Shown here one piece after another: positions 10,604 to 20,934 of a stretch of 64,000 bases of DNA. The notes below the pieces were generated by a model. It saw only the letters and a program-made list of their open reading frames with translations. It did not search any database and was not told where the DNA came from. The position numbers were made by a program, and so were the translations under genes. Source of the DNA: Paracamarosporium sp. OC-R06-R3 (lineage: Eukaryota > Ascomycota > Dothideomycetes > Pleosporales > Didymosphaeriaceae); assembly GCA_019828545.1 (NCBI GenBank), contig JACVRA010000073.1:558001-622000 (forward strand). The letters run 5' to 3'. Position 1 is the first letter of the stretch; every line of letters starts with the position of its first letter.

Positions 10604-11170
10604 ATGAAGGCCTTCACTTTCGCCACCATCGCTGCTTTTGCCGCCTCCTCTTTCGCCGCTACCGTCAAGATCCAGCAGACGGAATGCATCCAGGCCAACG
10701 CCACCTCGCTCGACTCCTTCGACGTTGAGGTCGACAAGCTCACCGCTGTCAAGCTTCCTTCTGTCTGCGGTCTCAAGATCGTCTCCGCCGATGGCGTCGA
10801 TGTCAAGTCTGTCACCTGCCAGGCTTACAAGGATGCTGAGGGCAAGGAGAAGGGTTCCGCCGAATTCACTTCTGAGAAGCCCGCAAACATCGCCACCAAC
10901 CCCGTGCAGGAGGCTGCCATTCTTTGCATTGGCTCTGGTGACATTCCTACCGCTCAACCCACTACCTTCGCCGTCGTCTCTACCTCTGCCGCTCTCTCTG
11001 CTCCTACCGGTGGTGCCTCTCCCACTGGCGGCAACGGCACCTCCCCCACTGCTCCCAACTCTCCTAGCTCGCCCTCTGCTACCGGTGGCGACCAGCCCGG
11101 CTCCGCCAGCACCATCGGCATGAGCTTGGGCGCTCTCTCCGCTGCTGCCTTCGCCATGCTCCTCTTGTAA
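10604..11170 (+). CDS. GPI-anchored cell-surface protein, small, Ser/Pro/Gly-rich tail
   Basis: Intronless, 188 residues. The N-terminus (MKAFTFATIAAFAASSFA) is a clear signal peptide cleaved near residue 18. The mature domain has four Cys (residues about 26, 57, 70 and 105), likely in two disulfides, and an N-glycosylation site. A Ser/Thr/Pro/Gly linker (SAPTGGASPTGG, SPTAPNSPSSP) follows, then a hydrophobic C-terminus (SLGALSAAAFAMLLL) preceded by small residues, as needed for GPI attachment. It is probably a plasma-membrane or cell-wall protein of unknown role. Codon choice is strongly C-ending, suggesting high expression. The frame stays open 225 bp upstream to 10379, but the signal peptide fixes the start. 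Confidence 0.82.
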   Translation: MKAFTFATIAAFAASSFAATVKIQQTECIQANATSLDSFDVEVDKLTAVKLPSVCGLKIVSADGVDVKSVTCQAYKDAEGKEKGSAEFTSEKPANIATNPVQEAAILCIGSGDIPTAQPTTFAVVSTSAALSAPTGGASPTGGNGTSPTAPNSPSSPSATGGDQPGSASTIGMSLGALSAAAFAMLLL

Positions 11171-12055
11171 ATGCCAACATTTACCTGAGCATGTAATTTT
11201 TTGAGCGAAAGAGTTCTTCGTGTAGCATAGCTACGGCGTTTATGGGATTTGTCTTACTTTGTTGGATTTAAAATTTTGGGCATTGGTGATAGAGGGACAG
11301 CACTGAAAATTTGGGCATTTTTACGACTACAGCGGGATACCAGACTGCATGGCAAGAGCCATTGTCACTCTCTACTAGATCTATTCTCTACCGGCGGCCG
11401 CAAGGCAAGCACGGCACATTTGTTGAGCTGATCACTCGACTTAATTTTAATACAAGATTTTCAAAGTTCAAAGTGTTCTTCTTCTTTGCAATCGTGACTT
11501 GATTTGATTTTGATTTTGATTTTGACTTTTGACTTTTGTTCAAGTCGTTGTGGGGTTCTAACAGAGAGGCTCCAGCATACCTAACCATCAACCGGCATAC
11601 AATGTCCCCGAAATTACCGACGAACGTGCGCGCGGCCCCAGGCAATAAAGTGAAAAGTAAAAAAGAGGATGCATGGGGCAAAGGATGTGGTGAGATTGCA
11701 TAGCGTGAGCTCAGCCCACAATGTCCCACAACAGTCATAAAAAGTAAGCCAGCGCCGCAGCGACCCGCACAGTCGCACACCTGGATCCGTGCACGTGTGG
11801 GGATCGAATCGACCCAACGCCCCGTTTTGATCCTTACAACATCTCTTTTTGCAGAAAAAAATCAGAAGCGAAATTATTGGTGTCAGGCTAGAAGCGGCGT
11901 GGGAGGCGTGGTTGTTTCTAATTTTGCTCGGCGGCGACGGTTTTTGCTTTCTCGTTGCCAGCTATGGCCTCACTCGCTGCGGGCTCGTCTTCAGCAGCGG
12001 CAGCGCCCTTTTCGGCAGATTGACCTCCTTCAACGGCCTGTTCACCAATGGCAGC
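11171..12055. other. Convergent intergenic region
   Basis: Holds the 3' ends of the two convergent genes. A simple repeat (GATTTT/GACTTTT units) spans about 11500-11540. The part at 11918-12055 is an open continuation beyond the minus-strand stop of the next gene; see findings. Confidence 0.5.
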
Positions 12056-13318
12056 CTATTCCCCTTCGGCAGCTCCACTGGCAGCGGTTCCGTTAACAGC
12101 AGAAGCGGTGCCGTTGCCAGCAACAGTTTCGCCGCCCGCGATCGGGATAAAAATGCCTACAGACATAAGTACAATCCACAAAAGGCTGCTCTAATGCTAC
12201 TTACCCCATTCACCCTCAGCCGTGACGTTCTTGTTCAAGTTCAGCGTTACTTCATTCTCCTCGGCTTCAAACTCTAGTTCTCCCAACGACTCTGAGATCG
12301 CGAACGTTCCGAGATCCGCACATAGCTTCCCGACTTGAGCTTTTGTAATGTCTTTGCCTTCGAGTCCGGCACCTAGGTTCATATCAGACATGGTATTCCA
12401 TCTATCGCACACGATAGAACCACTTACTAGCGGTGTCAAAGATGAAGTCAATCTTAGACAGTGTTAAGCCTGCACCTTTGCTTGTACCTAGCGCGACCAC
12501 GAAAGAGTTTGTCTCGAGGGCTTCGAAGCCTGAGGGTGGCGGTGCGGGGCTTGAGTTCTCGGTCACGGTGACCTCGTCTGCGGCGTCGTTCTGGAACTCG
12601 AACTCGAATGAGCCAACCGTCTGGATGGATGTTAGATTTCAGATGGGAAGAGGGTTGGTCAAAGGTGCTTACGCTCTTAGTGAACAAAATGTCCTGCTTG
12701 ATGTCACCCTTTATGGAGTCAGTATCCGGTGTTGTTGGCAAGTCACTCGGCACTTACACCCTCGACAGCAACTGCAGTACCAAACGTGCCAGAGAGTCCG
12801 ACTTCATCTATTATTCCTTAGCTTTAAGACGTTGGCTGTCTACGCTTGGGGGACGTACTGCCCTCTACTGCCTCACCCTCTCCTGCCTCTGCACCCCCGC
12901 CCTCTGCCGCTTCCCCCTCTTCATCCTCTGCCTCTTCGTCTTCTCCATCCTCTGCCTCTTCATCTTCTCCACCCTCTGCCTCTTCGTCTTCTTCATCCTC
13001 TTCCGCTTCACTCTCGTTGTCCTTCAAAGCTTCACCTTCGCCGGCCTCGCTGCTTCCGCTGCTTCCGCTGCTTTGACTATCTTCTGAAGCCTCGCTCTGC
13101 TCTTCTTGACTTTCTTCCGCCGCCGCCGCTTCCTGGGCCTCTCCACCATTACATGACCCGCTGGCAAGAGTTTGGAGTAGCACCGAAAGGTCTCTTGCAT
13201 TCAGATTCTGAAGCCCACTGCTCTGTAAGACGTTGAGGAGCTCAGCGGTTGGTACGGCGCCGGCATATTGAGAACCAGTGAGGAGCCACATGGCCACGGT
13301 GATATGAAAAGGCCTCAT
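12056..13318 (-). CDS. Secreted acidic low-complexity protein, unknown family
   Basis: Six exons read from the minus strand (13318-12859, 12807-12758, 12708-12673, 12620-12428, 12372-12205, 12156-12056) encode about 335 residues. All introns are 48-55 nt with GTAAG/GTACGT donors and keep one frame. The N-terminus MRPFHITVAMWLLTGSQYAG is a signal peptide. Residues about 25-55 are a short helical region (LLNVLQSSGLQNLNARDLSVLLQTLASG). Then comes an extended Glu/Asp/Ala/Ser tract, then a beta-rich domain with TVGSFEFEFQND, NSFVVALGTSKGAGLTLSKIDF, ITKAQVGKLCADLGTFA and VTLNLNKNVTAEGEWGIFIP, ending in a Gly/Ala/Asn tail with two NGT glycosylation sites. I do not recognise the family; a small-secreted or cell-wall role is inferred. 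The terminal TAG is followed by 45 more open codons of similar composition. Confidence 0.65.
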
Positions 13319-14443
13319 GTTTATGATAAGTTGATAGCAAATGAATGTGAGATAAAACAGCGAACCGGTCGCAAGAATCGAACAACAAGAAAGAAGGATG
13401 GAAAATAATTGAAGTTTTGAAACTCGATTGCGCACCAGGCTGCTACTCGCCTCGATTTAAGATGGCTTCTCTTATGTACTATGTACGCGCATACCCATAT
13501 ATCCGCTGCATTATTGAAACCTTGCTACTAAAAGCGAACGACAAACGAGAGGGATGTCCAAGTGCGACGCCGAGAGCATCTTGTAACGGTCCTACGCTTG
13601 AATGAACGGTTCGATGGGCGGATAGCCATTGTCGCCAATCACGCAGAGCAGAAAGGCCGCTTCTGGGAACCGAGCAGCAGGAATACGTAAAGGAAGTATG
13701 CCCAGGTGTTTTGCACCCAGGCTTTTTGTTCCTTGGGCAGCGCTACAGGTGGGTTACGCACTGATTGACAGCTGTTCAAGAGGCTTAGCATTTCTTTCGA
13801 AACGCTTGGAAGGGACGAGCACGCCTTGGCTGAATCTGATCCTGCTCTTAGCCGTATCAATTAATTCTCTGTGTTCATCACTTCCGGCGATATCAGCAGG
13901 GACAAGAAGCGAGCTGGCGATAAGTTGTAATGTATTCAATACTCATACTCGCCGAAAGAGAAGTACTTTCTTGTGTGAAAGGAGGTACTGCGCTGGAGGT
14001 ATACCAAGCATCAGAGGGGTTGCAGAGTGTTTGGAAAGCGTGCTTGGCAGTTTCGCAACCGGTTTCGGAAAGGGTGATTGTGCGCTAACCGTTAGTGGTT
14101 TAGTCAAATGTTGTTAGGGAACCGTAGCCGTGAACAGCTGGCTAGAAATGGTTTTCCTTCCTCGTCCTTCTTGTACATGCCACATGAGATTAGTTCATAT
14201 CCAGATCAAGCGAACTTAGGATAAGCACGGCAAGCATTCCTCGGTAGACTAAAGACTGTCGCTTCTGAACCAACAGCCAGGCGAGATACTTGCAAATCAA
14301 CAGCATAGGAGCAGAGATAGTTCGTAAAATAGCTCGTGAAGTAATTCATCAAGCGTCATCTCAAATGAAATATTCGTGTCTATAATTCAAAGATGTCCAG
14401 CGAACATGCGAAGACACCTCTTTCTAGCCGCTGCCCCTCAGCT
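13319..14443. other. Unassigned region between two minus-strand genes
   Basis: A 162-codon plus-strand frame (13629-14117) and three overlapping minus-strand fragments occupy this region. The minus fragments include an acceptor-like CTAAC..TTAG at about 14083-14099 and end at a TAG at 13592-13594, but I could not join them in one frame. No call is made. Confidence 0.35.
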
Positions 14444-15710
14444 CTATCCCAGAGAGTTTGGATCGGGCTTGGAAAAGTTGAAGGTCTAAAGATATCAGCA
14501 TAGTATTCTGTTTCTCATAGTCGAACTCATACGCACATTGCCTTCTGAGCCGATGATCCTGTTGCCATTCTGCTTCGTGGAGACTACGTGACCAGTCAAA
14601 ACTCCACCGTAGTTTACAGTTCTGTCATATGTGATGTCGCCAGAAACATATACACGCTAGTATACAGTTAGTTCTAGTGCCATGGAAATATACTTTGACT
14701 TACGTTGGGTTCATCCTCGCGGCTCTTGACTCCAATGTTCTTGATCCATCGCGCTAGAAGTAGGGAGATGCTTGCGTATCCACTCTCCCATTCTCCCGCA
14801 AACTTACAAATCTTAGAATGGTTTGCTTGGATCGATATAGGATCATATCCTGGAAGCGTTGCAGATTCCCTGCTCACAATGAGCCCAATATTAACACGCT
14901 CCTTCTTCTTGAACACGAAAGTTGGGTTAGTCTCAAAGAAGCAAGTCACGCTCACTGGAGCACCCCGAACATCTCTTTCCTTGAGGAACTTAAGGAATTC
15001 GTTTCGGACTTCTGCTAGTTTCTCTGAGTCTTTATTCAGCTCTTCAATATCCTTTTTGTTGGTATCCTGGCCGAGCCAGGATAGAAATCGCAAAGCAGTT
15101 TCGCCTGGCTTCGATTTGGTGGAACCTTCGAACGGAGTGCCGAGAAAGATCACTCCGCAAGTGTGGTCGACAAGGGATTTGCTGGCCTCATCGCCCGCGT
15201 GGTAGCGAGCAAGCGCATTTGCACAGACTAGTCCTCCCAGACTGTGCGCCACGAAAATTATGGGACGATCGGTCTGGTATCGAACATCAGCATACTTGAG
15301 TAAAACCACTTGGCTTCCTTACTGTTCTGTCACTTGATCGCAAGTTGGCAAGGCTTTGAAGAAGGAGTGAAGAATGATCATCTATTTTGGTCCCCACCGG
15401 AACATGCTTTTTCGAAAAATAAAAGTGCACAAAATCTGCGTTGTATCCAAACGTGAGAATTCGTGCAGTCGGGACCTGCTTTGGAAGCAACTCAAGCGGC
15501 CAGAACGAAGGTGGAGCATCCTCGTTGCCTGTGGACGTCCAAGTATTTTTACGATTCCCACCGAGACCATGAACGAAGACAATACTGAAGATCGATATAT
15601 GAGTCAAATGGTTATGACTTCAGAGTCGAATACACTCACTCGACATTTGCCTCAGCTGGATTCTCGGGCGCCCAGACAGGCAGAAGGCCCACGCTCTCAG
15701 TATTTGCCAT
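14444..15710 (-). CDS. DUF676-type serine esterase/lipase with Gly/Asn-rich C-terminal tail (SesB/SBP-like)
   Basis: Five exons (15710-15640, 15584-15323, 15273-14704, 14656-14537, 14485-14444) give 354 residues; every junction keeps frame. The alpha/beta-hydrolase core has the oxyanion strand IVFVHGLGGN, a NTWTS segment, RILTFGYNAD and the nucleophile elbow IIFVAHSLGGLVCANAL, then VIFLGTPFEGS, as in the fungal esterases fused to or clustered with STAND/NLR proteins. The acid is probably the Asp of LPGYDPISIQ and the base the His of NHSKICKF. Exons 4-5 add a 53-residue tail that is not part of the hydrolase: two beta-type segments (RVYVSGDITYDRTVNYGG, then GHVVSTKQNGNRIIGSEGN) resembling prion-forming tails of fungal death effectors. 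It is transcribed divergently from the 16390 gene. The substrate is unknown; a role in non-self-triggered membrane damage is inferred by analogy. Confidence 0.8.
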
Positions 15711-16389
15711 TTCAGCCTAGTGTAAGATCACAGCGCGGCAGTGCAAAAGTCAAGGAGGGGTTGCTTATATATCCACATATATGTAGAACTCAGTTCGTTG
15801 TTGTTGTCAACAACATGGGATGGCGAGAGCAACACGTATGAAGATGGATTTGTCTGCGAATTTTCAGCTATGCCGATGCCGTGGAACCGCATGCATGGAG
15901 CCACATCGTGATCCGCTGACCAACCAACCTACCTATCAGATCTAGGCAAGTTATCCGTGTCGCCAAGTTTCGCTTGTGGTGGCTCTGGGGGCTGAGGTGG
16001 AGCTTGCCCCGTATTTGGGGGCCAGCCAATGATTCCTAAGCGCCTGTCAGGGTATGCACCAACTCCGGTGAGGTCGGGAGCATCAGCATTCTTGGTTCGT
16101 TCGAGGCTGGTTCAAAGCAGCAGGGATTTACGACGCTGAGGAAAGCTCTCTATCTTGGGAATAGCCGAAGTGCCTTAGACTCGTTGCGTTAGTTGGCAGA
16201 AAGTCGAGGGGCTGAATGCCGAGTTGACTCGCCGCGCGGCGAGCCTCGAGCTGAATCGTTCTTCCATCATTCTTTTTACGTTTCAATTCATCGCCAGCTC
16301 GAAGACGAATATAGGGTACTTCCTTAGAACATGTCTGTCGTTTGAATGTTACTCTCATGTCCCCAGCTTCTGCCTGATATGCTGTTCAG
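15711..16389. other. Divergent promoter region
   Basis: A 679-bp spacer between two divergent genes whose encoded termini carry related-looking motifs; no gene seen. It would allow co-regulation of the pair. Confidence 0.45.
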
Positions 16390-19300
16390 ATGGAAGGCTG
16401 GGAGCATGGCGCTCCACCTTCACGCGGAGACCACATTCATGCGGGTGGCGCGCAAACCTTTCAAGGCGCAAATAAAGTTGATGGAGCACAAGCTGGACAT
16501 GTTGTTGGTGACTCTAACACGTTTGTTGGTAAGATCCATTCTAACTGTGCTTGGGACACCTCAACTTACATGCAACTTACCCAGGACAAATCCACAACAC
16601 CATTACGCTCACAGCCGAAGTGGTGAAGCAGATGACTGAGCAGGCTCTGAAGTTGAATCCACAGAAATCAGAAGTAAGAGCGTGTAGACATAAGATCAAT
16701 GAGGTCAAGGCTTCGATCGAGAGAACATCTATGATCTTCCGCAGTATCTCGAGTTTTCTCTCGACTGTCAACACAAGCAAAGAAAACCTGACACAAGGCA
16801 TCGAAAAGTTCCAAATTCAAATAACCGAACATGAGCAAATGCTGTCATCATATACCCAAAAAGTAGCACAATTTGACCCCGAAATCAATAACCCCGAAGA
16901 GTTTGGTTACGAGCTTGATCTCATGAAGATTGAAGTAGGCTTTCGAAGAGAACAGTTACAAGCAGATTTAGATTGCTTTCGGATGAGTATAGATTTTGAA
17001 AAGGTTGAGAGGTAGGTAAAGGTAAATCGGATGTTTGGCGCATCTTTACACGAGAACTAAAACACCTGCAGTGCGCCCGAGGACGCAATCAACAACATCC
17101 TGTCATTACTGCAGTCTGTCTACCAAGGAAAATTGAGCTTTCAGACAATGCGATACAACCATCCACATATTATGGGAAGCCATCGTCCAGGTTTTTATCC
17201 ATCAGATCAAAATCCACTGCCTCCGCGTTCAGGCTTCCATCCGCCGGATCAAAATCCATTACCTTCGCGACCAACCCGACGCGCTCGTCACGGAATTCGT
17301 GACACAAGGCAAGCTGAGGAACATCAAATGAACCCAACAAGTACTAGAGGGGCCACACTAGACTTGGGACAAAAAAAGCGCATGAGCCGATTTTGGAGTG
17401 ATTTGCGTGGAAATAAACCGGTTCCTGATACATCACCTGTTGGAAGAGTGCCTCCGCCGCCGTATTCTACCTCTGGTGCACCAACAAATGATGCCGGTAT
17501 TCAAAACACAGTATTTGCACATCATGCAGGGAGGAATGCACCAATCTCGCTCCCAACGCCTATCCCCACCCAAGCCACCCAATACCCCTATGAAGATGAG
17601 CAAGAACCGCCGAATTGGGAAGAATCTAATCAAACTCCGTTTTTTGGGATTCAAGACTTTCCTTTCACTCCCACATACGTATGCTGGTTTCTCAGTACCC
17701 CAGATTCCCCGAGTAGCAAAACCAAGGGAACGTGGAGACACTACAACACTGAGCTATTGAACATTGGTTCGGACGAGCTATCCTCAAATGTCACTACTCA
17801 AGTGAAGAGTGGTGGGAAGCAAGTTTTGCACCAATATAACAAGATCAAGTCCAGAAGACAACGTAGAGCGATCGATGGATTGCTTTCTGAGCAAGATGCA
17901 TATCTGCAGATGCAGGATTTCAGATTGAGATGGGTAATGGCTAGTCTCAAGTTCGAAAGAGAAAAGTATGGGCCCATTCTCTGGCGGAAGAGTATGATAA
18001 TCGGCATGATTGTGATTTTGAAGACCGAGCTTCTACCACCACATGGTTTACATTGCACGTGTATTCTATGCCATCGTCTACATCAAAAGGCTTTCGCGGA
18101 CCAGGTAGGACAATATCCAAATCTAGGCGCGCCAAATCCTATAGCAGCTGTTCCAAACCCAGCAGCTCCAGTCGCCTCAGGGCTGCAGTTTCAAGGGCCG
18201 AAGAATCAACCTCCCAATCGAGCGGAAACAACCACGCACCGTCCAAAGGGACCGCAGCTAAATCCTGCACCCTTTCCTTCAACAAACCGGGTCTCTCAGT
18301 CGATGAACGCTCCAGCACCACCGCCTCCACCACCAGGATACATTCCCCCTTCAACTGGACCCCAAAACGTTGGAGCTCAACCAACGAGGCCTTTATCTAG
18401 ATCTTATCCAGCTCACCACTTGCGACATCAACAATCATATCATGATCTGAATCAACATCTTAATTCTCTTTCGGTGGAAGATCATGAGCCGAGGCGTAGA
18501 TCTCGACGAAGGCGAACTTCTTCGTCAAAGAATTCGAGTTCATCCTCTTGGGGGCCAAGGTCATCAGAGTCAGGCCGTAATAAGAGATCTGGAGCCCCCA
18601 AAAACATCCACATCCATGTGCATACGGGAGCCAATGGAAAAGAAACCGCGAAGTCGTCGAATGGCTCCGAAGATTCGGTCTTTAGTGAATCAATAAGTGA
18701 CCGACCACGTCACAGACCGGGCAGGATGCGTGACGTCTCACCGCGAGCCCATCTTGCCGCCGCAAGGAGGGCTTCAGATAGAAGATCATATCCAGCTAAT
18801 GTCGCACATCGACAAAGTTATTTTGCTCGGGTTGACGAAGAATCCTCTGAAGATTCATATCCGGAGGGATACCGGGACCCTAGTACTGCCTATAATTCTG
18901 TCCGTCGACCCTCAAATCCTCGACACAATGTTCGTTCTCAAAGTCACTCAATCAACAACTCACTCAGGCAAGGCAGACGACGACCGCCTAGTAGCCATTC
19001 ATCGGAGGAGGTCCTATATAGATTGAGCGTTCCCAACAACTCCTCTAGAAGGGCACCGGCGCCTCAATCTTATAATCAAAGAGTCGATCGAGTACCCGCG
19101 ACTCAACCTTATAATCAAAGAGTCGATCGAGTATCGCATACACAATCGATGAATCCGTCGAACAGGCCTGTCGCTGAGTATGATGAATGGGCGAACGACT
19201 ACCGCATTATCGACACAAAACCTCCACCATCGAGCCAGCCAGAGTTTATGGTACCCTTTACTCCACGACCAGGTTGGGCATCTCCTCGACTGGCCTCGCT

Positions 19301-20771
19301 TGACATTCAAATACCTCCTAGCATGGCCGTCATGAGATTACCACCTCCTCAGCCTCAGCTGTTGGGTGGATATCCTCAGAGTGGACCACCGCAATTATCT
19401 TACGACCACAGGGTACACCCCACCATGGCTCCGCGGCCGCCGACATACAATTCGGAAAGTAATCCTGATCATTGGTATACACGATCATCAAGCCGGTCTC
19501 GAGAGCGAGGTGCACGAGTCGCCGGACATATACCGCCGGCACCAGCGCCTCGTGCACGATATTCACCTGAGGCGCCTCTCTTAGCCCCGTATCGAGACTA
19601 CGAAACGCGCTCACGGAGTCGAAGTCGATACCCATTGGAACAAGTATCGTCTCCCTTCCCACCTCCACCACCACCTCCTCCACCTCATTATCCATCCACG
19701 GTGCCTCTCCTGGTGTCGGGTCGAGATCATGAGACACGAACACGGCGTCAAAGTCGAAATTCAGCTGTGCATGTACCGCAACCTCCGCCTCCGCCTCCGC
19801 CTCGAGAGTATGAAGAGCGAACACGGCGTCAAAGTCAATATCCAACTGTGTATGTACCGCCGGCACCGGCACCAGCGCCACCACCACCCCCTCCCCCTCC
19901 GCCACCAGCAGCATCATCAGACGTGTCCGATTATCCGCACATACCGTCAACGAGCAAAGACAGCGAACCACCTAGGAATACTCCAAAGAGCGTTCCAGCC
20001 CCGCCTCCCGTCCCCAAACCGTCACCCCAAAGGTCTACATCAGCAGCCAGTGAAGACCCAAGAGCCAACCACGATGATATAAACATTACCATCGGCAACA
20101 CGACAGGAACCGAGCGCCGCTTTACCTTCGCCGGGGTAGAAGAAGAAGACTCCTCAGGCATACTACTCTCGTCAGACGGTGAAGAATACACCTCGGACGA
20201 CGAGGACGAGGACGACGAAGAAGAAGAATGGGACTACATCGACGAAATCCAGCCCTCCGACTCGGCCTCACGCGTGAAAACACCACCACCTCGGACGTCC
20301 ACCTCGAGGAACGAACCCTCTCGCGCAAGACCCGCTCCTCCCACGCGCTCCGCCCGCACCGACCACGCGTCGCGCCCCCGGCCCCCAAAACACGTCACCA
20401 TAGAGCGCGAAGCGCCGACCGTGCATAGATACTCGCCCCCCGTCACCCCCGACGAAGCATCGCCGCCACTACGCCGCGCGCCGCGCCCCCAGCCCACGCG
20501 GACAGCCTCGCTGGGAACTTCGTTCGAGGACCACGGTCACAGGCCGGCGGCTTCGTCTCGCCGTCGGCACAGCATTCATGTTACGGATCCAGGGCGTCCG
20601 CCTCCTCCGGGCAGCGGCATGAATTACGTGCCGGCGCCGTATGGAGGCTCGATGGTTCCGCTCGGCCCGAATTACATGACAAACGAACAGAAGAAGGAGG
20701 CGATGTCGTCTCTCATTGCGGCGTTTAGGGCGCCGAAATCGCAGGAGCCTAGAGGGGAGACGTACTATTAG
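16390..20771 (+). CDS. Large protein: Gly/Gln N-terminal motif, coiled coil, proline/arginine-rich disordered body
   Basis: Three exons (16390-16528, 16585-17011, 17072-20771) give about 1421 residues in one frame; introns have GTAAGA..CCCAG and GTAGGT..CTGCAG ends. Residues about 15-50 are Gly/Gln/Asn/His-rich with a core DGAQAGHVVGDSNTF. Residues about 55-210 are a charged, mostly helical coiled-coil region (VKQMTEQALKLNPQKSE, FGYELDLMKIEVGFRREQLQ). A second helical stretch (LSEQDAYLQMQDFRLRWV) lies near residue 450. The rest is disordered: PPPP runs, YNQRVDRV duplicates, Arg/Ser blocks and an acidic DDEDEDDEEEEWDYIDE tract near residue 1230. There is no signal peptide or enzymatic motif. 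It could be a cytoskeletal or signalling scaffold. I do not recognise a named family, and a missed internal intron cannot be excluded in the 3.7-kb last exon. Confidence 0.6.
19063..19133 (+). repeat. Direct repeat, 32 bp, two copies in coding sequence
   Basis: Positions 19063-19094 and 19102-19133 differ at one base and sit 39 bp apart start to start, encoding duplicated YNQRVDRV blocks. A looser duplication of an Arg-rich block (TRRQS..) occurs at about 19730-19860. Confidence 0.85.
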
Positions 20772-20934
20772 CAGGAGCGCTGCGCTGAGCGATCTCGCAT
20801 TTACCTTGTTGTAATCCTAGTGTACAAAATGTACTAATAAGAGTAATACTATAAACACACAACAAATATTCAGACAAGAGGCGGGAAAGAACCTGTTAAG
20901 ATGGTAGATAATTCATTAATACGTTATCGTTATT

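Noticed and set aside
12433..13236. Long plus-strand frame rich in Leu/Pro
   Set aside because: It is the antisense of the acidic repeat region of the secreted protein; the minus strand has the signal peptide and consistent introns.
13592..14117. Possible gene: a 162-codon plus-strand frame or spliced minus-strand fragments
   Set aside because: The two strands compete, the minus fragments need a frameshift or an intron below 36 nt to join, and no family is recognised.
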